Below are positions 13,816 to 22,005 of a stretch of DNA of 36,715 nt, piece by piece (the first letter of the stretch is position 1; every line of letters begins with the position of its first letter). A model generated the notes under the pieces. That model saw nothing but the letters and a program-made list of their open reading frames with translations. It was not told where the DNA came from and did no database searches. The DNA comes from Gammaproteobacteria bacterium (GTDB lineage Bacteria > Pseudomonadota > Gammaproteobacteria > Enterobacterales > Alteromonadaceae), in NCBI GenBank assembly GCA_018815765.1, contig JAHIWM010000154.1, forward strand, positions 1 through 36,715. The letters are read 5' to 3'. A program made the position numbers and the translations under genes.

Positions 13816-15729
13816 ATGATCCAACTGCAAAACGTCGAATTGCGACGCGGTATTAATTGCTTACTGCAACAGGCCGATCTTACCGTATTTCCGGGGCAAA
13901 AGGTCGGAATAATTGGCGCCAACGGGTGCGGCAAATCCAGTCTTTTTGCTTTGCTGCAACAAAAGCTGCAACCTGACGCCGGTTCTGTCGCTATTCCATC
14001 CAGTTGGACTATCTCCACTGTGGCGCAGGAAACTCCGGCGCTGGATATGTCTGCCATGGATTATGTGCTGCAGGGCGACGAAAAACTCTATCCATTGTTA
14101 CAGCAGTTAAAAATTACCGATGGCAGTGTCGATTTAGCAGCAGTGCACCACCAGATTGACGCTTTAGACGGCTACAGAGCAGAAGCCAAAGCCGGTATTT
14201 TATTGGATGGCCTTGGCTTTAGTGGTGCCGCACAACAACAAAGCGTGAAGTCGTTTTCCGGTGGCTGGCGTATGCGTTTAAACTTGGCGAAAGCCTTAAT
14301 GCAACCCGCCGAATTGTTGTTATTGGATGAACCCACTAACCACTTAGATTTAGACGCTGTGCTTTGGCTGGAAAAATACCTGGCTTCTTTTACCGGCACC
14401 TTGTTACTGATCAGCCACGACCGCGACTTTCTGGATGCTGTGATAGATAATACGGTGCATATCGACAATCAGACCTTAACTTTATACAAAGGCAACTACA
14501 GCCAGTTTGAACGTCAGCGCGCTGAACATTTGTCCCAACACCAGTCGATGTTTGAAAAACAACAACGTCAGGTCGCGCATCTGCAAAAGTATATTGACCG
14601 TTTCCGTGCTCAGGCCACAAAAGCTAAACAAGCACAAAGCCGGATCAAAGCATTGGAACGTATGACATTGCTGGCGCCCGCTCATGCCGATTCGCCTTTT
14701 CAGTTCGAATTTTTAGACCCACGCTCTTTACCGAACCCGCTTTTGAAAATGGAAAACGTCAAAGCAGGTTATGGCGATACCCCTATTTTGCAGCAGATTA
14801 ACTTTCAGTTGTTGCCAGGCAGCCGTATAGGTTTGTTAGGCCGTAATGGCGCTGGTAAATCGACGCTGATCAAAATGTTATCGGGCTCTTTAACACCCCA
14901 AGCAGGTGAGATTTGGTATGCCAATGGCGTCAGTATTGGTTATTTTGCTCAGCACCAGCTGGAAACTTTAAGGCCACAGGATTCGCCGTTACAGCATTTG
15001 GTGCGTTTAGCCCCTGATGCTACAGAGCAACAACTGCGCGACTATATTGGTGGTTTTGGTTTTCATGGCGACAAAGCGCTTGCCGCCTGTGCACCTTTTT
15101 CCGGCGGTGAAAAAGCCCGCCTGGTATTGGCTTTACTGGTGTATCAGCGCCCTAACCTGCTGTTATTGGATGAGCCAACCAACCACTTAGACCTGGATAT
15201 GCGTGAAGCCATAGTGATGGCTTTACAAAGCTTCGAAGGCGCTATTGTGGTGGTATCACACGACCGCCATTTACTTAGCAGTACCACAGATGAATTTTAT
15301 CTGGTGGCCCATGGCAAAGTAGCGCCATTTGCCGGTGATTTATCGGATTATTATCAGTGGTTGCAACTAGACCAACGCGCCAGTAATGCGGCTTCCGCCC
15401 CTGATGACGGCGTTGCCGCAAACAGTGCACAAAATCGTAAAGATCAAAAACGACTGGAAGCAGAACTGCGTGCCTTGCAACGGCCGTTAAAGCAAAAAAT
15501 TGAAAAACTGGAGCAGCAACAAGAAAAACTGCACCAGCAACAGCAGCAGATTGAAACAGCTTTAGCCGATGCCGGTATATACGACGCTATTCGCAAAGCG
15601 GAGCTGACTAAAACATTGGCGGATCAACAAAAAGTCCAAAAGGAACTCTCTGAAGTGGAAGAACAATGGTTCGAAGCTCAGGAAGCATGGGAGCAACAAA
15701 GTGCAGAATTCTGGCAAAAAAACTCTTAG
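13816..15729 (+). CDS. yheS: ABC-F family ATPase, YheS type
   Basis: A cytoplasmic twin-ATPase protein without membrane segments; ABC-F proteins act on ribosomes, binding near the E site. It is 637 residues, the same length as E. coli YheS. Domain 1 has Walker A GANGCGKSS (34-42), signature SFSGGWRMRL and Walker B LLLLDEPTNHLDLD; a charged inter-domain linker follows (about 225-290), then domain 2 with GRNGAGKST, FSGGEKARL and a second LLLLDEPTNHLDLD. The last 110 residues are a Gln/Lys/Glu-rich coiled coil. A TTGGTT-17-TAGAGT match upstream could be its promoter. The 3' end overlaps the next gene by 29 bases. Confidence 0.93.
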   Translation: MIQLQNVELRRGINCLLQQADLTVFPGQKVGIIGANGCGKSSLFALLQQKLQPDAGSVAIPSSWTISTVAQETPALDMSAMDYVLQGDEKLYPLLQQLKITDGSVDLAAVHHQIDALDGYRAEAKAGILLDGLGFSGAAQQQSVKSFSGGWRMRLNLAKALMQPAELLLLDEPTNHLDLDAVLWLEKYLASFTGTLLLISHDRDFLDAVIDNTVHIDNQTLTLYKGNYSQFERQRAEHLSQHQSMFEKQQRQVAHLQKYIDRFRAQATKAKQAQSRIKALERMTLLAPAHADSPFQFEFLDPRSLPNPLLKMENVKAGYGDTPILQQINFQLLPGSRIGLLGRNGAGKSTLIKMLSGSLTPQAGEIWYANGVSIGYFAQHQLETLRPQDSPLQHLVRLAPDATEQQLRDYIGGFGFHGDKALAACAPFSGGEKARLVLALLVYQRPNLLLLDEPTNHLDLDMREAIVMALQSFEGAIVVVSHDRHLLSSTTDEFYLVAHGKVAPFAGDLSDYYQWLQLDQRASNAASAPDDGVAANSAQNRKDQKRLEAELRALQRPLKQKIEKLEQQQEKLHQQQQQIETALADAGIYDAIRKAELTKTLADQQKVQKELSEVEEQWFEAQEAWEQQSAEFWQKNS

Positions 15730-16210
15730 TTCTGAACAATTCTGGCACTACAGCCTGAGTTTGTATCCGGCCGTTAAAGAGGTGTGTCTGCAATGGCAGG
15801 ACAACTTTGGCGTCAACATCAATCTGCTGTTGTTTTTGCTGTATCTGGATAAAAAGCAACAAAGTTTAAACGAAGCCCAACTGCAGCAGTTGGAAGACTT
15901 ACTAAAGCACTTCAGCACTGAAGTGACCCAGTCTATCCGCGCTTTGCGTCGCACTTTGCCATCTCCATGGCTGGAGTCTGATATGCAACAACCTTTGCGT
16001 CAGCAATTGTTGAGCACGGAATTGGCTGCTGAAAAACTGGAGCAACAGCTTTTAGTGCAGCAGTTTAATCAGTTAAGTCAGAGTGACGATTTGTTACCCT
16101 ACAGCCAGTTACTGGATCATTATTTATTACTGATCAAAGCGCCAGTTGAACAGCTGGATGCTGAAATTCTTGATCTATATCAACAAAGCCAGCAGTTAGA
16201 AGGCCTCTAA
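15701..16210 (+). CDS. TIGR02444/DUF2390 family protein
   Basis: A 169-residue cytoplasmic protein resembling the TIGR02444 (DUF2390) family: near the N terminus FWHYSLSLYPAVKEVCLQWQ, then NINLLLFLLYLD, and later a basic RALRRTLPSPW segment. It is helical and Leu/Gln-rich, with no catalytic motif I recognise; the function is unknown. The GTG start at 15701 has GGGAG 7 bases upstream and no ATG occurs near the conserved N terminus. It begins inside yheS (29-base overlap), so the two are coupled, as this family often follows yheS. Its 3' end contains an FNR-type box at 16170-16183. Confidence 0.8.
   Translation: MQNSGKKTLSSEQFWHYSLSLYPAVKEVCLQWQDNFGVNINLLLFLLYLDKKQQSLNEAQLQQLEDLLKHFSTEVTQSIRALRRTLPSPWLESDMQQPLRQQLLSTELAAEKLEQQLLVQQFNQLSQSDDLLPYSQLLDHYLLLIKAPVEQLDAEILDLYQQSQQLEGL
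16170..16183 (+). promoter_or_regulatory. FNR-type box, upstream copy
   Basis: TTGAT-CTAT-ATCAA matches the FNR consensus TTGAT-N4-ATCAA at all 10 positions. It lies inside the 3' end of the TIGR02444 gene, exactly 50 bases before a near-identical copy, placing it at about -91.5 from the predicted start of the next gene. Confidence 0.5.
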
Positions 16211-16219
16211 AACTCAACT

Positions 16220-16261
16220 TTGATCTATATCAGGCTTTGCTTCCACTGATGCTTCTAAACT
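16220..16261 (+). promoter_or_regulatory. FNR-type class II promoter before the 42-residue protein
   Basis: TTGAT-CTAT-ATCAG (16220-16233) matches 9 of 10 FNR positions. A TAAACT at 16256-16261 can serve as -10, putting the start near 16268. The box centre (16226.5) is then at -41.5, the standard position for an activator contacting RNA polymerase at class II promoters. No good -35 is present, as expected for such promoters. Confidence 0.6.
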
Positions 16262-16292
16262 ACAGGCGTCAGTCAATAGCGAGGATATGATC

Positions 16293-16421
16293 ATGAATAT
16301 ATGGCAAGAGTTTCTGAACGATCCGGTGATCTTTTTCTCATTCACCGGCCTGGCGTTAGTGATTGGCTTATGCCTGTTTTACGCTGGCTACTTCTTGTAT
16401 AAAACTTCACATGCCGAATAA
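16293..16421 (+). CDS. 42-residue single-pass membrane microprotein
   Basis: A short frame beginning MNIWQEFLNDPV, followed by one hydrophobic helix (about residues 13-36) and a short basic tail ending YKTSHAE. AGGA lies 7 bases before the ATG at 16293; an in-frame ATG at 16287 is too close to it. It resembles small DUF3149-type membrane proteins in outline, from memory and not checked. Small single-pass proteins often are subunits of respiratory complexes or membrane enzymes. The FNR-type promoter upstream suggests induction when oxygen is low. It converges with the GMC oxidoreductase gene 22 bases on. Confidence 0.7.
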   Translation: MNIWQEFLNDPVIFFSFTGLALVIGLCLFYAGYFLYKTSHAE

Positions 16422-16434
16422 GACTTTAAGTAAG

Positions 16435-16461
16435 AAGGCGTAGTCAATCCGACTGCGCTTT
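16435..16461. terminator. imperfect hairpin between the microprotein and GMC genes
   Basis: AAGGCGTAGTC (16435-16445) and GACTGCGCTTT (16451-16461) pair over 11 bp with two G-T wobbles and loop AATCC. It spans the GMC stop codon. The short T run makes it a moderate terminator candidate for the plus-strand gene. Confidence 0.45.
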
Positions 16462-18042
16462 AATCACTTCATTTAAACTTTTCACTAAAGCTTTTGTATT
16501 CCGCAAGGTTAAAGCATAAATCGTCAATTGAGGATTGGCTCCTAAGCTTGAGGGCAATACCGATCCGTCAAACACAGACAAATTGTCCAACTGATGATGG
16601 CGGCCTTGCAGGTTCACCACACCTTTGGCTGGATCTGCACTCATATTGCAACCTCCCATCACATGGGCTGAAGTCAAAGTAGCGCGGTATTTTTGTAGTG
16701 GTAAAGCTTTAATGGCCTCACGGGCTTGTCCCCAGCTGGAATAAAGCTGAGCATCCTGGTGAATAGGGAGTACCGACTTAGCACCTGCAGCAAACTGTAA
16801 TTCAGCCATAGCCAGATAAGCGCTTTGTACACCTTGCCATAAATAATCAGAAATCGGGTAGTCCACCACTGGCTCGCCATGATCGGATAACAACACTGTG
16901 CCGCCCTGACTATCCGGATGAAAACCATCCCGCACTAATGCAATCACCACCTGCAACTGGTTAAACTGCTGCATTAAAGCTGCATGTGACTGCGCGACAC
17001 CTGTTAGCTTAGTTGCCACTAACACCGGATGTAATGGCGGTACCTCCAGCTTAAAGCCTGCCTGTCCATTTGAAGGCCAGACAAACTGATCAGAATAAAT
17101 CGACTGGGGCGCACCGCTGTGACCCGCTATCGTGTCTTCAAATAAAGCACCGGAAATCGCGCTGGGGTGCAGGTAAGTATGCTTACCTAAACGATTGGAT
17201 GGATTAGGTACTTTGGAGCGCAGCAACAACGCAGGTGAGCCTATAGCTCCGGCAGCCACTATGTAATGTTTGGCTTTAAAACTGAGCTTTATTTTAAAAT
17301 CAGGCTGAAAATACGGGTCCACAGGCACGGCAAGCAAAGACTGAACCTGTCCATTTTTCCACTTCAGCTCACGGACAGATACCCGGCTAATCAGCATAGC
17401 ACCAGCTTGCATCGCAGATGGAATGCTACTAACCAACATCGACTGTTTTGCATTAATAGGGCAACCCATACCGCAGTAGCCCAGGTTAGCGCAGCCGCTG
17501 ACATTGCGGTTGATCACAGTGTATTGCCAACCCAGAGCTTCACAGCCCTGGCGGAGCTTGTCGTTATTGGCATTAGGTGGCACTGGCCAGGGATGAATGT
17601 TTAATCTCTGCTCTGCTTGCTGAAAATAAGGAGCTAAGTTGTCTGAAGTAAAGTCTGTGCCAAATTCAGCGCGCCAGTAATCCAGTGTTTTTTCCGGTGT
17701 ACGAATAGACGTGGTCCAGTTCACAGTCGTAGATCCGCCTACAGTACGGCCCTGCAATATACCAATGCTTTGGTCCAGAGTTTTACGGCCAGCACCGTCC
17801 TGATACAAAGCAGGGTAAGCCCAGCGTTCCTGTTGTTTAAAGTCTTTGCCTTCATACAAAGCGCCCATTTCGAGCAATATCACTTTGAATCCGGCAAGGC
17901 TAAGTTGTTCAGCCGCCATAGCGCCGCCAGCACCAGAGCCCACTATCACCACATCGGCTTCAAACTCTTTGTCAGCAGTTAAAGTTGACGCATCCAGATA
18001 AGACCAGCCTGAAGATACACCATCGGCAATCAAATTTTTCAT
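16444..18042 (-). CDS. GMC-family FAD-dependent oxidoreductase (large subunit)
   Basis: A 532-residue flavoprotein with the dinucleotide motif VGSGAGGAMAAE (FAD site, 34-45), the GMC signature GRTVGGSTTVNW, and the C-terminal FAD/active-site region with HVMGGCNM (His460) and GANPQLTIYAL (Asn503), where the family's catalytic residues sit. The substrate is an alcohol or sugar type, not readable from sequence. It has no signal peptide of its own, while its partner (18039-18536) has a twin-arginine signal, so the pair may be exported together, as known for gluconate 2-dehydrogenase. The start overlaps the partner's stop by 4 bases. Confidence 0.88.
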   Translation of the reverse strand: MKNLIADGVSSGWSYLDASTLTADKEFEADVVIVGSGAGGAMAAEQLSLAGFKVILLEMGALYEGKDFKQQERWAYPALYQDGAGRKTLDQSIGILQGRTVGGSTTVNWTTSIRTPEKTLDYWRAEFGTDFTSDNLAPYFQQAEQRLNIHPWPVPPNANNDKLRQGCEALGWQYTVINRNVSGCANLGYCGMGCPINAKQSMLVSSIPSAMQAGAMLISRVSVRELKWKNGQVQSLLAVPVDPYFQPDFKIKLSFKAKHYIVAAGAIGSPALLLRSKVPNPSNRLGKHTYLHPSAISGALFEDTIAGHSGAPQSIYSDQFVWPSNGQAGFKLEVPPLHPVLVATKLTGVAQSHAALMQQFNQLQVVIALVRDGFHPDSQGGTVLLSDHGEPVVDYPISDYLWQGVQSAYLAMAELQFAAGAKSVLPIHQDAQLYSSWGQAREAIKALPLQKYRATLTSAHVMGGCNMSADPAKGVVNLQGRHHQLDNLSVFDGSVLPSSLGANPQLTIYALTLRNTKALVKSLNEVIKAQSD

Positions 18043-18536
18043 GGGTTAAACTCCGGCGCGCTATAACCCAATGCCTGCCAATGCTGCGGTTGGCCATAAA
18101 AAGCACCGTAGATCAGTTCACGTAAACCACTAAAGGCTTGCTGTAATAAAGAAAAATAACTGTCGCGCCAGCTTAATAACAAATCCAGACGCTGTGATAA
18201 CGGCAGCTCTACCAGCTGCAACCACTGACCTGTTAATGCCAGTCGGGCTAAATCCTGCTGCAGTAACTGAAATAACTGGTCTAACTGTTGCTGCTGGCTT
18301 TGAGGTAAATAGGCCAGAAACTCCAACACTGCATCGCGGCTTTGTTGTAGCGATAACTGCTGTGCAGTGGCGTCCAAGGGCAAAGCCCCCATCAATACAG
18401 CTGGCAATAACGCATCCAGCACCAGAACAGCCGCATTGTCACTGCCTTGCAGACTTTGATACTGATATACTGCATAGCCTGTGCTGGCAGCTAATGTCAG
18501 AGCAAGCGAGCGGAAAATAAACTGGCGTCTGTTCAT
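18039..18536 (-). CDS. Tat-signal small subunit, gluconate 2-dehydrogenase subunit 3-like
   Basis: A 165-residue protein starting MNRRQFIFRSLALTLAAS, a twin-arginine signal with RRQF at residues 3-6 and a hydrophobic stretch after it. The rest is helical and Gln/Leu-rich, with the LLPAVLMGALP segment near the start and YGAFYG near the end, typical of gluconate 2-dehydrogenase subunit 3-like partners of GMC enzymes. It would carry the cofactor-loaded large subunit to the periplasm. No cytochrome c subunit follows, so the electron acceptor is unknown. It is divergent from yheT. Confidence 0.8.
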   Translation of the reverse strand: MNRRQFIFRSLALTLAASTGYAVYQYQSLQGSDNAAVLVLDALLPAVLMGALPLDATAQQLSLQQSRDAVLEFLAYLPQSQQQQLDQLFQLLQQDLARLALTGQWLQLVELPLSQRLDLLLSWRDSYFSLLQQAFSGLRELIYGAFYGQPQHWQALGYSAPEFNP

Positions 18537-18594
18537 TGTTATTGTGGTCCGGCCAGAGGAAAGTGACTTTGATTGTTAAGTAGGACTGTTGATT

Positions 18595-19602
18595 TTGCAA
18601 GCCCCTGAAATTGTAAAACTTCCCCCGGCTTTTAAACCGGCCTGGTGGCTACGTAACAGCCATCTGCAAACCATAGTGGCTAAGTATCTGGCTCCACGCC
18701 GCGCTTTGGTGACTGACACAGAAATGCTGGCATTACCCGATGGCGATCATATCCAACTGAACTGGACTGAAAAGCCAGAGCTGACGGCAGACAAGCCTAT
18801 AGTAGTGGTGTTGCACGGTCTGGAAGGTAATATCCACAGCCACTATGCGTCAGGAATGCTGTACGCCTTAACGCAACAGGGTTTTATCGCAGTGTTAATG
18901 CATTTCCGTGGCTGTAATGGTGTCGCCAACCGTTTGCCACGCGCTTACCATTCAGGTGATACCGCCGATCTGGCTTATTTAATAGCTCAAATTCAGTTGC
19001 GTTATCCAGGCCGTGAGCTGGCTGCTGTTGGCTTTTCCTTAGGTGGTAATGTGTTGGTGAAGTATTGTGGTGAACAAGGCGCACAATGCGTGTTAAAAGC
19101 AGCTGTGGCTGTATCTGCGCCGCTGGCTTTAGCTCCCAGTGCAGAGCGTATTAATCAAGGTGGCAGCAAAGTCTATCAGCAATACCTTTTAAGCCGGCTT
19201 AAAGCCACTATGATGCGCAAGCTGGACCGACACAAAGACTTCCCTCTGCCGGTTAGCAAAGCCCAAATTCTGGCGTTAAAAACTATTCGCGACTTTGACG
19301 ACCTACTGACAGCGCCGCTACATGGCTTTCAGAATGCCGACGACTATTACCAAAAATCCAGCGGCAAAGCTTTTTTAAAGCAAGTGCGTGTGCCGCTGTT
19401 ATTGGTGCATGCGAAAGACGATCCATTTTTATCACCAGCTGTATTACCCAAAGCTGATGAAATGCCACCTTATGTGCAGTTGTTATTATCCCGTCATGGT
19501 GGTCATGTTGGGTTTGTCACAGGCAATACTCCCTTGAAAGCGGAATATTATCTGGAGCAACAGCTGCCACCTTACCTTGCTCAATTTTTAGGAAAACACT
19601 GA
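18595..19602 (+). CDS. yheT: alpha/beta hydrolase, YheT type
   Basis: A putative hydrolase of the YheT/ABHD-like family. The N terminus holds PAWWLRNSHLQTI, typical of this group. HGLEGNIHSHY shapes the oxyanion hole, GFSLGGN contains the nucleophile serine, an aspartate is in AKDDPFL, and the histidine is in SRHGGHVGF. The substrate is unknown. No ATG is available: TTG codons at 18589 and 18595 are in frame, and AGGA (18582-18585) is 9 bases before the second, which I prefer. The stop overlaps the yheU ATG by one base. yheS-yheT-yheU is a conserved E. coli order; here the GMC pair and microprotein interrupt it. Confidence 0.88.
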   Translation: MQAPEIVKLPPAFKPAWWLRNSHLQTIVAKYLAPRRALVTDTEMLALPDGDHIQLNWTEKPELTADKPIVVVLHGLEGNIHSHYASGMLYALTQQGFIAVLMHFRGCNGVANRLPRAYHSGDTADLAYLIAQIQLRYPGRELAAVGFSLGGNVLVKYCGEQGAQCVLKAAVAVSAPLALAPSAERINQGGSKVYQQYLLSRLKATMMRKLDRHKDFPLPVSKAQILALKTIRDFDDLLTAPLHGFQNADDYYQKSSGKAFLKQVRVPLLLVHAKDDPFLSPAVLPKADEMPPYVQLLLSRHGGHVGFVTGNTPLKAEYYLEQQLPPYLAQFLGKH

Positions 19603-19859
19603 TGCTGTTGATCCCGCATGACCAATTATCTGCTGAAACACTGGAAGCTCTGATTGAAGCTTTTGTATTACGTGAAGGCACTGAATATGGCGAGCAGGAC
19701 ATTAGCCTGAACGACAAAGTGACTCAGGTAAAAAGCCAGCTGGAAGCTAACCAACTGGTGATTTTGTATTCAGAGTTACATGAAAGTGTGGATATCATCA
19801 CCAAACAGCAATGGCGACAACTGGTGAAACAAGGTGAGATAGAGAGCGACCAGTTTTGA
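19602..19859 (+). CDS. yheU: UPF0270 family protein YheU
   Basis: An 85-residue protein matching YheU: it begins MLLIPHDQLSAETLEALIEAF and contains REGTEYG and the VILYSELHESVDI segment. The function is unknown. It is translationally coupled to yheT (TGATG junction) and converges with cysQ, leaving only 2 bases between. Confidence 0.9.
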   Translation: MLLIPHDQLSAETLEALIEAFVLREGTEYGEQDISLNDKVTQVKSQLEANQLVILYSELHESVDIITKQQWRQLVKQGEIESDQF

Positions 19860-19861
19860 AG

Positions 19862-20689
19862 CTAGTCTAAGTTTCTTGTAGCACTGTGGGCACGGATCAG
19901 TTCAGTCCATGGCACTTCAGAGCGGCCTATCACCATAAAATCCGGGTTCGACAAGGTTTCACGCTGGTTATAACTTAAAGGGGCGAACTGACTGTCGAGA
20001 ATTTTGCCACCGGCTTCTTCTACGATCACATGCACAGCAGCGGTATCCCACTCCCCTGTTGGGCCTAAACGCAGATAACAATCAGCACCCCCTTCAGCTA
20101 CTAAACAACTTTTTAATGAGCAGCTGCCAAGAGCTATAAATTCTGAGCAGGCGGGCGCATTTAATAACTGGTGAATATGCTCAATGGGTTGACGACGACT
20201 GACCGCAATTTTCAATAAATCACCGGATTGATGCTGATTAACCCGAATGCGATTGATCAAATGCTGTTGCTGTTTAAAAGCGCCATTGCCGCGGGTAGCG
20301 TAATACCAGATTTGTTCTTTAGGCCAGTAAATCACGCCTAGCACAGGCCAGCCGTGCTCCACTAGGGCTATGCTGACGGCAAAATCACCACTACGGGCAA
20401 TAAACTCCTGAGTGCCATCCATCGGATCAATCAGCCAGTAGCGCGGCCAGTCCTGGCGTTGGCGCAGTGGCAATAAGTGCATTTCTTCAGAAACCACAGG
20501 AATATCAGGAGTAAGCTCAGTTAAGGCATGCAAAATCAACGCATTAGCAGCTAAATCAGCGCTGGTGACAGGGCTTTCATCCGCTTTGTGTTTGGCTTCA
20601 TAGTCTCCACTCTGGTAAATAGACCATAAGGTATCACCAGCGGCACGAGCTGCGTCTTTGACAGGTTCTAATAACCTACTTAAAAACAT
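19862..20689 (-). CDS. cysQ: 3'(2'),5'-bisphosphate nucleotidase
   Basis: CysQ removes the 3' phosphate from PAP formed during sulfate assimilation, preventing its build-up. The 275-residue protein belongs to the inositol monophosphatase superfamily: metal ligands appear in VSEEMHL, IDPMDGTQEF (the DPxDGT motif) and GEWDTAAVHVIVEEAGG. It overlaps the end of nudE by 14 bases and is probably translated by coupling, as only a weak AGG lies next to its ATG. Confidence 0.93.
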   Translation of the reverse strand: MFLSRLLEPVKDAARAAGDTLWSIYQSGDYEAKHKADESPVTSADLAANALILHALTELTPDIPVVSEEMHLLPLRQRQDWPRYWLIDPMDGTQEFIARSGDFAVSIALVEHGWPVLGVIYWPKEQIWYYATRGNGAFKQQQHLINRIRVNQHQSGDLLKIAVSRRQPIEHIHQLLNAPACSEFIALGSCSLKSCLVAEGGADCYLRLGPTGEWDTAAVHVIVEEAGGKILDSQFAPLSYNQRETLSNPDFMVIGRSEVPWTELIRAHSATRNLD

Positions 20690-21254
20690 CCTGATGCTTG
20701 TCCAGATAATCTCGGGCTAAGAACAAGGCCGCTACACTGCGGGCCTCAGTGAAGTCGCTCTGATCCAACAACTCAAGCTGCTGTTGCCACTGCCATGGCA
20801 CCAGTTCCAAAGGTTCAGGTTCGTCACCTGGCAAACTGGAGGCTGTTAAATCCAAAGCTAATACAATATGCATTGTAGCACTAAAGTATCCCGGAGCTAA
20901 GGCCACAGTTTTTAACGGAATTAAACGCCCGGCTTTAAAACCTATTTCTTCCTGCAGTTCGCGGTTAGCGGCTTCTGCTACAGTTTCACCCGGGTCGATC
21001 AAGCCTTTAGGGAAACCCAGCTGATAGTCATGGGTACCGGCACAGTATTCTCGAATCAAGTAAAAACTGTCAGGTTCAGGACAAGCCACCACCATCACTG
21101 CACCACGGCTACCGCCTTTCATCCGCTCGTAGGTACGTTTTTCACCGTTGCTGAATTGCAGATCCAACTGTTCAATTTTAAACAGCCGACTTTCAGCGAC
21201 CAGTTTTTGATCTAAAATTTGCGGTTTTTCTTTGTCGCCGTCGCGCTGCGCCAT
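20676..21254 (-). CDS. nudE: ADP compounds hydrolase, Nudix family
   Basis: NudE hydrolyses ADP-ribose, Ap3A and NADH-type compounds to AMP plus the other half. The 192-residue protein has GFPKGLIDPGETVAEAA leading into RELQEEIGF, a complete Nudix box, after a GAVMVVACPE strand. I prefer the ATG at 21254, which has GAGG 7 bases upstream and gives nearly the E. coli length (186). An upstream ATG at 21281 lacks such a site. It heads a two-gene unit with cysQ and is divergent from yrfG, its E. coli neighbour one gene away. Confidence 0.92.
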   Translation of the reverse strand: MAQRDGDKEKPQILDQKLVAESRLFKIEQLDLQFSNGEKRTYERMKGGSRGAVMVVACPEPDSFYLIREYCAGTHDYQLGFPKGLIDPGETVAEAANRELQEEIGFKAGRLIPLKTVALAPGYFSATMHIVLALDLTASSLPGDEPEPLELVPWQWQQQLELLDQSDFTEARSVAALFLARDYLDKHQDVFK

Positions 21255-21267
21255 AAAACTGCCTCTG

Positions 21268-21295
21268 TTACAATGGGCCATCGCCTTACTATAAA
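21268..21295 (+). promoter_or_regulatory. candidate yrfG promoter
   Basis: TTACAA (21268-21273), 16-base spacer, TATAAA (21290-21295; 5/6). The start would fall near 21302, leaving a leader of about 14 bases before the yrfG ATG. Confidence 0.35.
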
Positions 21296-21315
21296 TGGAT
21301 TAGCTGGAAAAACCT

Positions 21316-22005
21316 ATGCTGGACTGGAGACAAATTGATACCGTTTTGCTGGATATGGACGGTACTTTGCTGGATTTACACTTTGATAACTACTTCTGGC
21401 TGGAGCATTTACCAAAACGCTGGGCGGAGCTTAGCGGCATCAGTGTGAGTGACGCAAAACAGCAGCTGGAAGCTGAATACCATGAACTGAACGGCAAAAT
21501 TGAGTGGTATTGTCTGGATTACTGGACCAGAAGATTGGCTTTACCTATCACAGAGCTGAAACGTGAAGTGATGGATAAAATTCAGATGCGTGCTGATACT
21601 CCAGCCTTTTTAACAGCATTAAAAAACTCTGGCCGTAAAGTAATACTGGTGACCAATGCCCATCCGGATTCGTTATCGTTAAAAATCGAACGCACCGAGC
21701 TCGCCAGCTACATAGATACGCTGGTGTCGACCCATGAATTTGGCGTAACCAAAGAGCAACAGGAGCTATGGCAAAAGCTGCAACAACGTTTTGGTTTTGA
21801 CCCGAAGCGTACTTTATTTGTCGATGACAGCTTGCCGATTCTGCAATCAGCGCAACGTTTTGGCATAGGTCATTTATTGGCTGTGGCCAATCCTGACAGC
21901 CAAAAACCCAGCAGAGCTATCACTGAGTTTCCGGCTATAGAAGATTATTCGGTGTTGCTGGCGGGCATCAAAGGTACAGCTAACGACTCTGAAGTTTCAG
22001 AGTAA
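21316..22005 (+). CDS. yrfG: GMP/IMP 5'-nucleotidase, HAD family
   Basis: YrfG dephosphorylates purine nucleotides (GMP, IMP). The 229-residue protein has HAD motif I LLDMDGTLLDL (nucleophile Asp near 14), motif II VTNAHP, a lysine in TKEQQ and motif III LFVDDSLPIL. WYCLDYWTRRL and the HFDNYFWLEHLP cap region are typical for this subgroup. Its last 26 bases overlap the convergent gspN end. In E. coli it lies directly beside hslR; here the gsp operon has been placed between them. Confidence 0.92.
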   Translation: MLDWRQIDTVLLDMDGTLLDLHFDNYFWLEHLPKRWAELSGISVSDAKQQLEAEYHELNGKIEWYCLDYWTRRLALPITELKREVMDKIQMRADTPAFLTALKNSGRKVILVTNAHPDSLSLKIERTELASYIDTLVSTHEFGVTKEQQELWQKLQQRFGFDPKRTLFVDDSLPILQSAQRFGIGHLLAVANPDSQKPSRAITEFPAIEDYSVLLAGIKGTANDSEVSE

